DNA of 64,000 nt from Gemmatimonas sp. (GTDB taxonomy: Bacteria > Gemmatimonadota > Gemmatimonadetes > Gemmatimonadales > Gemmatimonadaceae). The stretch lies in contig NZ_JAPZSK010000010.1 in assembly GCF_027531815.1 (NCBI RefSeq), positions 1 to 64,000 on the forward strand, given 5' to 3'. The notes under the pieces are model-generated. The model saw only the letters and a program-made list of their open reading frames with translations, ran no database searches and was not told the origin of the DNA. Both the position numbers and the translations under genes were made by a program. Below are positions 18,297-25,953 of the stretch, one piece after another (the stretch's first letter is position 1; each line of letters starts with the position of its first letter).

Positions 18297-18931
18297 CCGG
18301 CGTCGCCATGCCGCTCTGGGCGCTCGGGGCGGCGTATCTCGCCGGATCGTTTCCCACGGCGTACCTCGTGGGCAAGGCCAACGGTGTGGATCTGCGAACC
18401 GTCGGCTCCGGCAACCTCGGGGCGACGAACGTCTTTCGTACGCTTGGATGGAAGTGGGGGGCCCTGGTCTACGTGGTCGATGGCTTGAAGGGTCTGCTTC
18501 CCACGTTGCTGTTGCCCGCGGCGGTCGGGGTGGCTGCGGGGTGGCCGTGGGGCGTGCTCATTGGCGTGCTCACCATCGTCGGGCATGTGAAACCCATCTT
18601 CCTGTTGGGGCGCGGAGGCGGGAAGGGGGTGGCGACGGCGAGCGGCGTCTTCTTTGCGCTGGCCCCGGTGGCCGGCGCGTGGGCGCTGGGGGCGTTCGTG
18701 GTCACCGTGGCATTCACGCGGTACGTCTCCCTCGGCTCACTGGTCGGCGCCGTCGTGCTTCCACTCACCATGCTGCTGCAGGCGCGCGCGGTAACGCCGC
18801 TGACCATGGTGGCGGTGACCATTGGCGCGTTTGTCTTTTGGACGCACCGCGACAACATCCGCCGGCTTCTGCGGGGAGAGGAGCCGCGCATTCGCAATGG
18901 CAAGGCCGCCACGGCGGGAGGCTCGGCGTAA
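18293..18931 (+). CDS. plsY: Glycerol-3-phosphate acyltransferase PlsY
   Basis: Integral membrane enzyme that acylates glycerol-3-phosphate from acyl-phosphate, starting phospholipid synthesis together with PlsX. It has about five hydrophobic helices and the family motifs SGNLGATNVFR, GHVKPIFL and GGGKGVAT. Two starts are possible: TTG at 18293, overlapping the der stop as TTGA and preceded by a GGAG Shine-Dalgarno-like run (212 residues), or ATG at 18308 (207 residues), which matches the usual N-terminus. I favour TTG on coupling, with modest certainty. The stop touches the gpsA start. Confidence 0.9.
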   Translation: MTGVAMPLWALGAAYLAGSFPTAYLVGKANGVDLRTVGSGNLGATNVFRTLGWKWGALVYVVDGLKGLLPTLLLPAAVGVAAGWPWGVLIGVLTIVGHVKPIFLLGRGGGKGVATASGVFFALAPVAGAWALGAFVVTVAFTRYVSLGSLVGAVVLPLTMLLQARAVTPLTMVAVTIGAFVFWTHRDNIRRLLRGEEPRIRNGKAATAGGSA

Positions 18932-19989
18932 TGCCTGCCGCCGGGCCATTCACCCCACTGCCCATGCCGGCGCCAGGCGAGCGACTCATCACGCCGCGCC
19001 GCTGTGCGGTCATTGGAGGCGGGGCGTGGGGCACCGCGATCGCCGACCGACTCGCCCGCAATGGACACCACACGGTACTGTGGGCGCGTGAGGACGACGT
19101 CGTGACCGCGGTGAATAGCCGACACGAAAACCCGCGGTTTCTGGCCGGTATTCCACTGGCGCCGTCGCTCGTGGCGCGTGGTGCCCTCGACGAGGCGCTG
19201 TGTGACGCGGACCTCGTGGTTTATGCGGCACCCTCGCATGTGCTGCGCGTGGTGGTAGCGAACTGCGCGGCGCATACACCACGGCATGCCGTGCTCTCGG
19301 TGGCCACCAAGGGGATCGAGCGGGAGACGCTCGCCCTCATGACCGACGTGGTGGCCGAGGCGTCGCCGGGGCATCCGGTGGTGGCGGTGAGCGGTCCGAG
19401 CTTTGCTGCCGAGGTGGCCATGGGGCAGCCGACCGCGGTGGTGGCCGCGAGCGCCGATCATGCGGCGGCGACGCTGGTGCAGGGGGCCTTGAGCGCCGCC
19501 GCGTTCCGGGTGTACACGAGCGACGATGTGGTGGGGGTCGAATTGGGTGGGGCCCTCAAGAACGTCATGGCGGTCGCGACAGGCATCCTCGACGGACTGG
19601 GGCTGGGGTTCAACCCGCGCGCGGCGCTGATGACGCGCGGCCTCGCCGAAATGACCCGCCTCGGCGTGGCGTTGGGCGCAAAGCCGGACACGTTTGCCGG
19701 ATTGGCCGGACTCGGCGATCTCGTGCTCACCTGCACGGGCGCCCTGTCGCGGAATCGTGCCGTCGGTGTCGCCATTGGCCAAGGACAGACGCTCGACCAG
19801 GCGCTGGCCGGCAAGGACAGCGTGGCCGAAGGGGTGCTCAATACGCAGAGCGCACGCGCGCTCGCGGCGAAGACCGGCGTGGAGATGCCGATCATCGAGG
19901 CCACGCATCGGATCCTGTTCGAGGGGTGCGCACCTCGGGACGCGGTCGCCGAACTCATGGCGCGCGAACTGCGCCCGGAGCGCGACTGA
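18931..19989 (+). CDS. gpsA: NAD(P)-dependent glycerol-3-phosphate dehydrogenase GpsA
   Basis: Makes sn-glycerol-3-phosphate from dihydroxyacetone phosphate, the substrate of PlsY encoded immediately upstream. The 352-residue protein has a short Pro-rich N-terminal extension (about 20 residues), a Rossmann motif GGGAWGTAIA (about 29-38), the catalytic Lys in GGALKNVMAVATG and the C-terminal block AGLGDLVLTCTG..SRNR. The ATG shares one base with the plsY stop (TAATG). The plsY-gpsA pair forms a phosphatidic-acid supply module. Confidence 0.95.
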   Translation: MPAAGPFTPLPMPAPGERLITPRRCAVIGGGAWGTAIADRLARNGHHTVLWAREDDVVTAVNSRHENPRFLAGIPLAPSLVARGALDEALCDADLVVYAAPSHVLRVVVANCAAHTPRHAVLSVATKGIERETLALMTDVVAEASPGHPVVAVSGPSFAAEVAMGQPTAVVAASADHAAATLVQGALSAAAFRVYTSDDVVGVELGGALKNVMAVATGILDGLGLGFNPRAALMTRGLAEMTRLGVALGAKPDTFAGLAGLGDLVLTCTGALSRNRAVGVAIGQGQTLDQALAGKDSVAEGVLNTQSARALAAKTGVEMPIIEATHRILFEGCAPRDAVAELMARELRPERD

Positions 19990-19991
19990 CC

Positions 19992-20357
19992 ATGGCGGCG
20001 CCGCGCGGCGAACTCGTGCAGGAGTTCTACTCCATTGGCGACGTGTGCACGCTCACCGAGCTCAAACCACACGTGCTGCGCTATTGGGAGAGCCAGTTCA
20101 AGTTGCTCAACCCGGCGAAAAACCGGAGTGGCAATCGGGTGTACTCGCGTCGCGAGGTGGAACTGATCCTGCTCGTGAAGCATCTGTTGTACACCGAGAA
20201 GTACACCATCGATGGGGCACGCCAGAAGCTCGACGAGCATCGCAAGGGCGGCTCGCTGCGCCCGGCCGCCCGCGCGGCCCTTGAGGTGGAGGCGCTGGAA
20301 AGCATCGAACGCGAACTCGCCGAACTGCAGGCCCTGCTCGACGACGGCCCGCGCTGA
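19992..20357 (+). CDS. MerR-family transcriptional regulator
   Basis: A 121-residue protein with an N-terminal MerR winged helix-turn-helix (YSIGDVCTLTELKPHVLRYW, about residues 14-33, then the NRVYSRREVE wing) and a short C-terminal helical, Glu-rich dimerisation segment. There is no obvious effector or metal-binding Cys cluster. It starts 2 nt after gpsA and lies 14 nt before surE, inside the operon. The target is unknown; a local role in lipid or stress genes is only a guess. Confidence 0.85.
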   Translation: MAAPRGELVQEFYSIGDVCTLTELKPHVLRYWESQFKLLNPAKNRSGNRVYSRREVELILLVKHLLYTEKYTIDGARQKLDEHRKGGSLRPAARAALEVEALESIERELAELQALLDDGPR

Positions 20358-20371
20358 CTTCAACTCACGCC

Positions 20372-21130
20372 ATGCGCATTCTCCTCAGTAACGACGACGG
20401 TATTCTCGCCAAGGGACTTGGCGTTCTCGAGCAGGCGGTGGCGCCGCTCGGCGACATTCACGTCGTCGCTCCCGATCGTGAGCAGAGTGCCACCAGCCAC
20501 TCGCTCACGTTGCATCACCCGCTGCGTCCCGTACGGCTGGGCGAGCATCGGTGGCAGGTCGATGGGACGCCCACCGACTGCGTCATGCTGGCGTGCGAGG
20601 CGCTGCTCGATGCGCGCCCCGATTTCGTGCTGAGCGGAATCAATCACGGGCCGAACATGGGCGAGGATGTGCTCTACAGCGGCACCGTCGCCGCGGCCAT
20701 GGAGGGCCTTGCACTGGGCATCCCCGCCATCGCGCTGTCGTTCGCCGGCAGCGTCCTGCGCGCCGACGCGCTGCTCGACACCCAGATCGCCCAGATCCGG
20801 TCGCTCGTTGACCACCTCATGCGCCTGCCGAGTTTCCCTCCGCACACCCTGCTCAACGTGAACCTGCCCGCCGTGCCCGGCGAGGAGATCAAGGGGGTAC
20901 GGCTGACGCGACTGGGGAGGCGGGTATTCAGCGACTCCATCACGCGTATGAAGGATCCATGGGGACGCGAGATCCTCTGGATCGGCGGCGGCAGCGTGGA
21001 ATGGAGCGGTCCAGACGATTCAGACTTCCGTGCCGTGCACGACGGGTTCATCTCGGTCACCCCGCTGCACCTCGACCTCACGCACCGGGATATCCTCGAG
21101 ACGGCGACGGACTGGTGGCAGGCGCCATAG
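20372..21130 (+). CDS. surE: 5'/3'-nucleotidase SurE
   Basis: Metal-dependent nucleoside monophosphate phosphatase linked to survival in stationary phase. The 252-residue protein begins with ILLSNDDGI, whose D8 and D9 bind the metal, followed by APDREQSATSHSLT (about 33-46) and the SGINHGPNMGEDVLYSGTVA block (about 89-108). As in proteobacteria, surE is followed by pcm; here the genes overlap by 16 nt. Confidence 0.95.
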   Translation: MRILLSNDDGILAKGLGVLEQAVAPLGDIHVVAPDREQSATSHSLTLHHPLRPVRLGEHRWQVDGTPTDCVMLACEALLDARPDFVLSGINHGPNMGEDVLYSGTVAAAMEGLALGIPAIALSFAGSVLRADALLDTQIAQIRSLVDHLMRLPSFPPHTLLNVNLPAVPGEEIKGVRLTRLGRRVFSDSITRMKDPWGREILWIGGGSVEWSGPDDSDFRAVHDGFISVTPLHLDLTHRDILETATDWWQAP

Positions 21131-21771
21131 AGCCGGAGTTCCGCGGCGCACGCCGCCGGCTGGTTGAAGCGTTGCAGGACAAGGGCATCAAGGATCTGGC
21201 CCTCTTGCGCGCCATCGACGCCGTGCCGCGTCACCTCTTCGTACCGCCAACGGTGCGGCATCGGGCCTACGAAGACTCGGCCTTGCCCATTGGTAACGGG
21301 CAGACGATCTCCCAACCGTACGTGCATGCCCGAGCGGTCGAGCAGCTGATGCTCACGGGGAAGGAGCGCGTGCTGGAGATCGGCACGGGCTCGGCGTACC
21401 AGACGGCGCTGCTCTCCGAGCTGGCTGCCCAGGTGTTCTCCGTCGAGCGATACCGCGAACTGCTCGATCGCGCCCGTGGCGTGCTGCAGCAGGCGGGCGT
21501 GCGCAATGTGTCGCTCTCGCTTGGGGATGGCTCGCTGGGATGGCGGGAGTATGCCCCGTACGACGGTATCGTGGTGAGCGCTGGGGCCCCGCATGTCCCG
21601 GCCGCCCTCGAGGAGCAACTGGCCGAGGGAGGACGGTTGCTCATTCCGGTCGGGGACAAGGACGAACAGATGCTCACGCTGTTCATCAAGCGGGGCGGGC
21701 GACTCGAGCGCCGTGACATCACCCCGGTCCGCTTCGTCCCCTTGATTGGAGCGCAGGGCTGGCCGAGCTGA
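21115..21771 (+). CDS. pcm: Protein-L-isoaspartate O-methyltransferase
   Basis: Repairs isomerised Asp/Asn residues using SAM. The best start is GTG at 21115, inside the end of surE, which gives 218 residues; the longer open frame upstream matches nothing and overlaps surE heavily. Motifs are QTISQPYVHA (substrate and SAM entry), VLEIGTGSAYQTALLSEL (SAM-binding motif I, about residues 85-102) and the C-terminal region GGRLLIPVG. Confidence 0.92.
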   Translation: MAGAIEPEFRGARRRLVEALQDKGIKDLALLRAIDAVPRHLFVPPTVRHRAYEDSALPIGNGQTISQPYVHARAVEQLMLTGKERVLEIGTGSAYQTALLSELAAQVFSVERYRELLDRARGVLQQAGVRNVSLSLGDGSLGWREYAPYDGIVVSAGAPHVPAALEEQLAEGGRLLIPVGDKDEQMLTLFIKRGGRLERRDITPVRFVPLIGAQGWPS

Positions 21772-21821
21772 TTTCCACCGGCCGGGTTTGCCTTCCGTCT
21801 GGCGGTCGTTCAATTTCGCTC

Positions 21822-21843
21822 CTCGAGGCACGGCTGCCTCGGG
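21822..21843. other. Stem-loop between pcm and the 443-residue protein gene
   Basis: CGAGGCA (21824..21830) pairs with TGCCTCG (21835..21841) across a CGGC tetraloop, extended by two further pairs including a G-T. It lies in the 102-bp gap after pcm. No T-run follows, so a factor-independent terminator is not supported; it could mark the end of the surE-pcm transcript or fold in the leader of the next gene. Confidence 0.35.
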
Positions 21844-21873
21844 CGGCGCCCCGCGCACACCGTCCCAACCACC

Positions 21874-23205
21874 ATGTCCGCATTCCTCTCGCCTCACACC
21901 CCGTTGGCTGGGCATGACCGGCCTCGCACGCTCGTGCCCCCGTATGCGGCGCCAGTGGCAAGCGCCGGCGAACAGGGGCGTGCTGGCCGGGTTCGCCCAT
22001 TCGTACCCGCCGAGTGGCGAAGCGAGGGGATGAAGGCCGTGGCGGACGCAACGCCTCCGCAGAACACCGCGGCCATGTACCAGCTGTCCGACGTAGAGCA
22101 GGGGACCGCCGCGGCAACCCCGATAACCGCATCGACAGGCGCCGAAGTGCCTGCGCTTGCGGCCCCGCTCGTTCCGGCGGGCATTCCGCCGTATCGGCCG
22201 CTGCGCCCCACCCCCATCGTCTCACCGGCGATTCGCACTCCATTGTACATCCCGCCCATTCCCACCCCATCGGTCGAGGCGGCGGTGGAGGACGAAGGGA
22301 TCATCGACCCCATGTTGGTCGACACGGCGGAGTTCCCGATTCCCTCGGGCACGTGGCAATCCCTGACACCGCTGGACACCCCGGCTGTGGCCCCCCAGGA
22401 GAGCGCCGCGGCAGACGTCGAGGAACCGGCTGCCAGTGATGAGGCGCCGCTGCCGTGGATTGACGCTTTCCTTGCGGCGACCCCACCGCTCCCGATGGGT
22501 GCTGTAGAGGAGCCGGCTCCCCTGGGGGAGGCGTGGGGCATGGAGTCCGCAACGGCGGAGGAGTTGCTCGCGGAAGCGCTCGCCGTCTCCGCCGATGACG
22601 CGACCGCCGATTTCGGCGCGGACGAGGTGAGCATCGAGCAGGAGGGGGCAACCGCGCTGGACGCGGTGCAGATGGAAGACGGGTGGCCGCTGGACGAAGC
22701 GGTCGCGGAGTTCCGCAGCCTTGGAGCCCGATTGGAACCGCTGCCGTCGCCGGTGGGCGACGAGACGGACAGCACGGCATTCAGCGACCCGCACGTCACC
22801 GCTGGCAGCGGCGACGCCGACGGATCGTCGATGTCACCGCCCATGTCTGCCTGGAGCGATGACGACCTGCTCGACATCATGCCCATCCGTCACTCCGGGC
22901 GCACGCCGCTTTCCGGTGCCGCGTTGCCTGCCGATGGCGAGCTGTGGGCCGAGCGGGCGCTCAAGGCGCAGGAGGATGCCCTGTCATTCGGCGCAACCCC
23001 CCCCTCTGGTCTGGCGGGGGCCGCACGTGAGGAACTGCCGTTGGCTGAAGAGGCCACGGCCGAGCAGGCGGCGCATGCCCTCGAACTGCTCGCCCAACGG
23101 GTGAGAGCTGGTGAGCTGCTGCTCCCCGGCTACGATCCGCGCATGGGCGAACCGGCCGCACTGGTGGCGGCGCTGGCGGCGGTGCTCGGGGTCCGGCTCC
23201 GCTGA
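21874..23205 (+). CDS. Hypothetical acidic Ala/Pro/Glu-rich, mostly disordered protein
   Basis: I do not recognise this 443-residue protein. The N-terminal third is Pro/Arg-rich (segments such as LVPAGIPPYRPLRPTP and YIPPIPTP), and the middle is very acidic and Ala-rich with no clear domain. Only the last about 45 residues look folded: an amphipathic helix pair of the form AAHALELLAQRVRAGELLLPG, then a hydrophobic Ala/Val/Leu helix. There is no signal peptide or membrane segment. Codon use resembles the neighbours and the frame is uninterrupted over 1.3 kb. It lies between pcm and apt. A scaffold or adaptor with a C-terminal docking helix would fit, but this is speculation. Confidence 0.65.
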   Translation: MSAFLSPHTPLAGHDRPRTLVPPYAAPVASAGEQGRAGRVRPFVPAEWRSEGMKAVADATPPQNTAAMYQLSDVEQGTAAATPITASTGAEVPALAAPLVPAGIPPYRPLRPTPIVSPAIRTPLYIPPIPTPSVEAAVEDEGIIDPMLVDTAEFPIPSGTWQSLTPLDTPAVAPQESAAADVEEPAASDEAPLPWIDAFLAATPPLPMGAVEEPAPLGEAWGMESATAEELLAEALAVSADDATADFGADEVSIEQEGATALDAVQMEDGWPLDEAVAEFRSLGARLEPLPSPVGDETDSTAFSDPHVTAGSGDADGSSMSPPMSAWSDDDLLDIMPIRHSGRTPLSGAALPADGELWAERALKAQEDALSFGATPPSGLAGAAREELPLAEEATAEQAAHALELLAQRVRAGELLLPGYDPRMGEPAALVAALAAVLGVRLR

Positions 23206-23250
23206 CCGCCGAGGGGTGAGCATTGCTGCCGGGTACGATAACTTGGCAGC

Positions 23251-23823
23251 ATGCCGACCACCCTCGACCTTCCTGAACTGCACGCGCGCCTGACGCGTGC
23301 GCTGCGTGATGTGCCCGACTTTCCGAAGCCGGGCATCCTGTTCAAGGACATCACGCCGGTTCTCGCCGATCCGCTGCTCATGCAGGATGCCGTGGCAGCC
23401 ATGTGCGCGCCGCATGCCGCGGCCGGCATCACGCATGTCGTGGCGGTCGAGAGCCGCGGATTCCTGTTCGGCATGCCCATGGCTCTGCAATTGGGCGCCG
23501 CGTTCGCGCCGGCCCGAAAGCCCGGGAAGCTTCCGTGGCGGACGACGCGCGAGGAGTACGTGCTGGAGTACCGCAGTGATGTACTCGAAATGCACGACGA
23601 TGCGCTGTCCGTGGGCGGGGCGGGGGGCGACACGCGTCCAACGCCTCGGGTGCTGGTCGTTGACGATGTGTTGGCTACGGGCGGCACGGCCGCTGCGGCG
23701 AGCCGCATTGTTGAACGACTTGGCGGTACGGTGGTCGGCGTGTCCGTCCTGGTCGAGCTCGCGTTCCTCGGCGGCCGTGAGCGCCTTGCGGAGCGTCCCG
23801 TGTACAGCGTGCTGACGTTCTGA
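23251..23823 (+). CDS. apt: Adenine phosphoribosyltransferase
   Basis: Purine-salvage enzyme that makes AMP from adenine and PRPP. The 190-residue protein has FPKPGILFKDITPVL near the N-terminus (about 25-39), the VESRGFLFG segment (about 67-75) and the PRPP-binding motif VLVVDDVLATGGTAAAA (about 133-149). It is followed by the tRNA-Arg gene. Confidence 0.95.
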   Translation: MPTTLDLPELHARLTRALRDVPDFPKPGILFKDITPVLADPLLMQDAVAAMCAPHAAAGITHVVAVESRGFLFGMPMALQLGAAFAPARKPGKLPWRTTREEYVLEYRSDVLEMHDDALSVGGAGGDTRPTPRVLVVDDVLATGGTAAAASRIVERLGGTVVGVSVLVELAFLGGRERLAERPVYSVLTF

Positions 23824-23840
23824 ACCGACCCGATTATCAT
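23812..23840 (+). promoter_or_regulatory. Putative sigma70 promoter of tRNA-Arg
   Basis: CTGACG (23812..23817) and TATCAT (23835..23840) are separated by 17 bp and overlap the end of apt. Initiation would be near 23847, about 30 bp before the mature tRNA. The match is fair rather than perfect. Confidence 0.45.
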
Positions 23841-23876
23841 TAGGCGCGCGCCGTCGTACAGGGCGCCGCGCGTTTC

Positions 23877-23951
<75 letters not shown>

Positions 23952-24070
23952 TCTTGGCTGGGGCGGCCGAGGACTGGCGGGTGCCTTGCTGCGCGCAAAT
24001 GCGCTATGTTACGAGGCTGACCCCCGGCTGCTGATTCCGGGCCCCATCCCTTTACCGTTGGCATATTCGC

Positions 24071-24745
24071 ATGGCGCAGGCGACCCGTAACCCACGCACC
24101 TCGACCGGGGCTTCGGCTCCGTTGAGCGACGACCCGATCGAGTCGGCGACCACTTGGCTCCAGCTCAACAGCAAGCCGATCCTGCTGGCGGTGGGCGGGG
24201 CGGCCGTTGCCGCCGCCGCGGTCCTGATCTACCGGAGCAGTGCGGCGTCGACGCGCGAAAAGGCATCCATCGCGCTGTACGAGGCGCAGGCGCCGTTCGT
24301 TCAGGGCAAGTTGCCCGAAGCGCAGCGCGAGCTCGAAAAGGTGGCCACGCGGTTCGGCGGCACAGCCTCCGGTCAGCAGGCAGCGATCCTGCTCGGGCAG
24401 GCGCTGTACGGGCAGAACAAGGTGGACGAAGGCATCAAGTCGCTGGAGAAGGCGCTTGGCAGCGCGTCGCCCGAGTTCAAGTCGAATATCGAATCGCTGA
24501 TCGCCGCCGGCTACGAGCAGAAGAACGAGATGGTCAAGGCCGCCGAGCATTACGGTAAGGCGGCGGCGCTGGCCCCGTACAAGTCGGAGAAGTACAACCA
24601 TCAGGCCAGCCAGGCCCGCAGCCTCATGGCCGCCGGAAAGAACGCCGACGCCAAGAAGATCTGGGAGGAGCTCTCGAAGCTGGAGGGGGAGCCGGTGCAG
24701 CAGGAGGCGACGGTCCGCCTCGGTGAGTTGGCGGCGAAGGGCTGA
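24071..24745 (+). CDS. Membrane-anchored tetratricopeptide-repeat protein (YfgM-like)
   Basis: The 224-residue protein has a short cytoplasmic N-terminus, one transmembrane helix (about residues 35-53, PILLAVGGAAVAAAAVLIY) and a C-terminal region of TPR-like helical repeats rich in Ala, Lys and Glu (about 60-224). The layout resembles YfgM/tol-pal-linked TPR proteins that sit at the periplasmic face of the membrane; the exact role is unknown. It is the last gene of the left arm, and its transcript ends at the terminator 38 bp downstream. Confidence 0.8.
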   Translation: MAQATRNPRTSTGASAPLSDDPIESATTWLQLNSKPILLAVGGAAVAAAAVLIYRSSAASTREKASIALYEAQAPFVQGKLPEAQRELEKVATRFGGTASGQQAAILLGQALYGQNKVDEGIKSLEKALGSASPEFKSNIESLIAAGYEQKNEMVKAAEHYGKAAALAPYKSEKYNHQASQARSLMAAGKNADAKKIWEELSKLEGEPVQQEATVRLGELAAKG

Positions 24746-24783
24746 GCCAACCCAACAGTCCTCGGTCAGTCAGCAGGGGAATC

Positions 24784-24819
24784 AGGCGGGCGACGGGGTG
24801 GTCGCCCGCCTCGTTTTTT
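24784..24819 (+). terminator. Rho-independent terminator
   Basis: An 11-bp GC-rich stem (AGGCGGGCGAC at 24784..24794 with GTCGCCCGCCT at 24801..24811), a 6-nt loop and then CG plus six T residues (24814..24819). It works in the + direction only, since the other flank has no A-run. It ends 10 bp before the dif-like site and so would shield that site from transcription arriving from the left arm. Confidence 0.92.
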
Positions 24820-24829
24820 GAGGGTTATT

Positions 24830-24857
24830 AGTGCGTATAATACATGTTATGTAAACT
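24830..24857. other. dif: dif-like chromosome-dimer-resolution site (XerC/XerD target)
   Basis: A 28-bp site with the XerCD layout: left 11-bp arm AGTGCGTATAA, 6-bp centre TACATG, right 11-bp arm TTATGTAAACT. Against E. coli dif (arms GGTGCGCATAA and TTATGTTAAAT, centre TGTATA), each arm matches at 9 of 11 positions with no gap, and the inner ATAA/TTAT palindrome is exact. It lies in the 296-bp gap where the + and - strand arms converge. dif sites lie at replication termini and are bound by XerC (left arm) and XerD (right arm); a XerD-like gene is at 42022..42960. Function is inferred. Confidence 0.85.
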
Positions 24858-25041
24858 AGAGTCGGTGGATAAGTGTGGGAAAATCCGCGCGTGGAAATCC
24901 CCTGTGCTGTGGGAAGATTGCGTAAGCCGTTGCTGTACAAGCAGATGAAATGTCGCCGCGGCGTTCCTTCGTGCCGGGCGCGTCACGAACACCTGAACTG
25001 TCCACCTGTCCACATCGTGGAACCGCACGAATGACAATCGC
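24858..25041. other. Intergenic DNA between dif and dapF, no gene seen
   Basis: This 184-bp stretch contains no credible coding frame. It holds several TGTGG/GTGGATAA-like words (for example 24870..24883) and inverted TGTCCAC words (about 24998..25017). I see no terminator for dapF with a T-run. Nothing further can be supported. Confidence 0.5.
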
Positions 25042-25953
25042 TTAGAGCGCGGCAATAACCCCTCGGAATACCACGCGCCCTTCACCTCGCAGCGAAGGCT
25101 GTCCGCGGCCTTGTTCCTCCGCGTTTTCCCCACCAGCGGTGGGAAGCCGGACCTGCAGCTCTCGGCCGGAACTGGTCAGGATGGTGACCACCGGGCCAGC
25201 GGCCAGCCCCCAGGCCGAGAGCAAGACGGCCGTGGCCACTGCCCCCGTGCCGCACGCCAGCGTCTCTCCCTCCACCCCGCGCTCGAAGGTGCGGTAGCGC
25301 CAGCGGCCGTCGAGTTGCCGGCTCACCCAGTTCACATTGGCGCCCGCGGCACCCAGGCTTGGGTGATGGCGGAGGACTGGTCCGCGCTCGCGCAGCGGGA
25401 CCGCTTCGGCGTCATCGCAGAGTACCACGAGATGCGGAATGCCTGCCATGGCGAAACCGACCGCCTGCTCACCGGGCGCCCGTTCGATGTCCACCGTTGG
25501 ACGCACGTCCATGACCGGCTGCAGGTCGATCTCCGGCAATTGGCCGGGGCCGTGTCCGGTGAGGCGGCTCGAAATGACACCCGCCCCGGTGGTCAGCCGC
25601 ATACCCGCTGGCGATGCCATATCCAACTGCGCGGCCAGCGCGGTTGAGCACAACGTGGCATTGCCGCAGAGATCCGCCGGCGACCCATCGCTGTTGAAGT
25701 AATGGATCGTGACAGCGGCGCCATCGCCTGCTGGCTCGAGTACGACAAGGCCGTCTGCGCCTATCCCATTGTTCCTGTTGCAGATGCGACGTATCACCTC
25801 AGGTGATGTGACACGTGCCAATGGAGTAAGGCGACCGTCGAAGAACACGAAGTCGTTCCCCGACCCGGTCATCTTGGTGAACGGGAGGCCGGCCAGCGAG
25901 GTGAGATCGACCGGTGGTACGGGGGGCGTTGGCTCCACTGCTTGGGAGCCCAT
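25042..25953 (-). CDS. dapF: Diaminopimelate epimerase
   Basis: Converts LL- to meso-diaminopimelate for lysine and peptidoglycan. The start at 25953 overlaps the stop of the upstream gene by one base, giving 303 residues including a Pro-rich N-terminal extension of about 18. The two catalytic cysteines are C96 (in DLCGNATLC) and C234 (ETLACGTGA), both present. The first motif deviates from the usual CGNGxRC (Gly to Ala, Arg to Leu) while keeping the cysteine. It is the first gene right of the dif site and the last of its operon. Confidence 0.92.
   Translation of the reverse strand: MGSQAVEPTPPVPPVDLTSLAGLPFTKMTGSGNDFVFFDGRLTPLARVTSPEVIRRICNRNNGIGADGLVVLEPAGDGAAVTIHYFNSDGSPADLCGNATLCSTALAAQLDMASPAGMRLTTGAGVISSRLTGHGPGQLPEIDLQPVMDVRPTVDIERAPGEQAVGFAMAGIPHLVVLCDDAEAVPLRERGPVLRHHPSLGAAGANVNWVSRQLDGRWRYRTFERGVEGETLACGTGAVATAVLLSAWGLAAGPVVTILTSSGRELQVRLPTAGGENAEEQGRGQPSLRGEGRVVFRGVIAAL

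Noticed and set aside
24868-25020. Words resembling DnaA boxes (GTGGATAA, TGTCCACA) next to AT-rich DNA, suggesting oriC
   Set aside because: The words have one or more mismatches to TTATCCACA, there is no dnaA, dnaN or gidA/parAB context, and gene arms converge here (terminus), whereas they should diverge at an origin. The AT-rich part is the dif-like site.
24828-25133. Open frame of 101 codons on the - strand covering dif and the end of dapF
   Set aside because: It overlaps the dapF 3' end out of frame, covers the dif-like site, has no Shine-Dalgarno and no recognisable motif.
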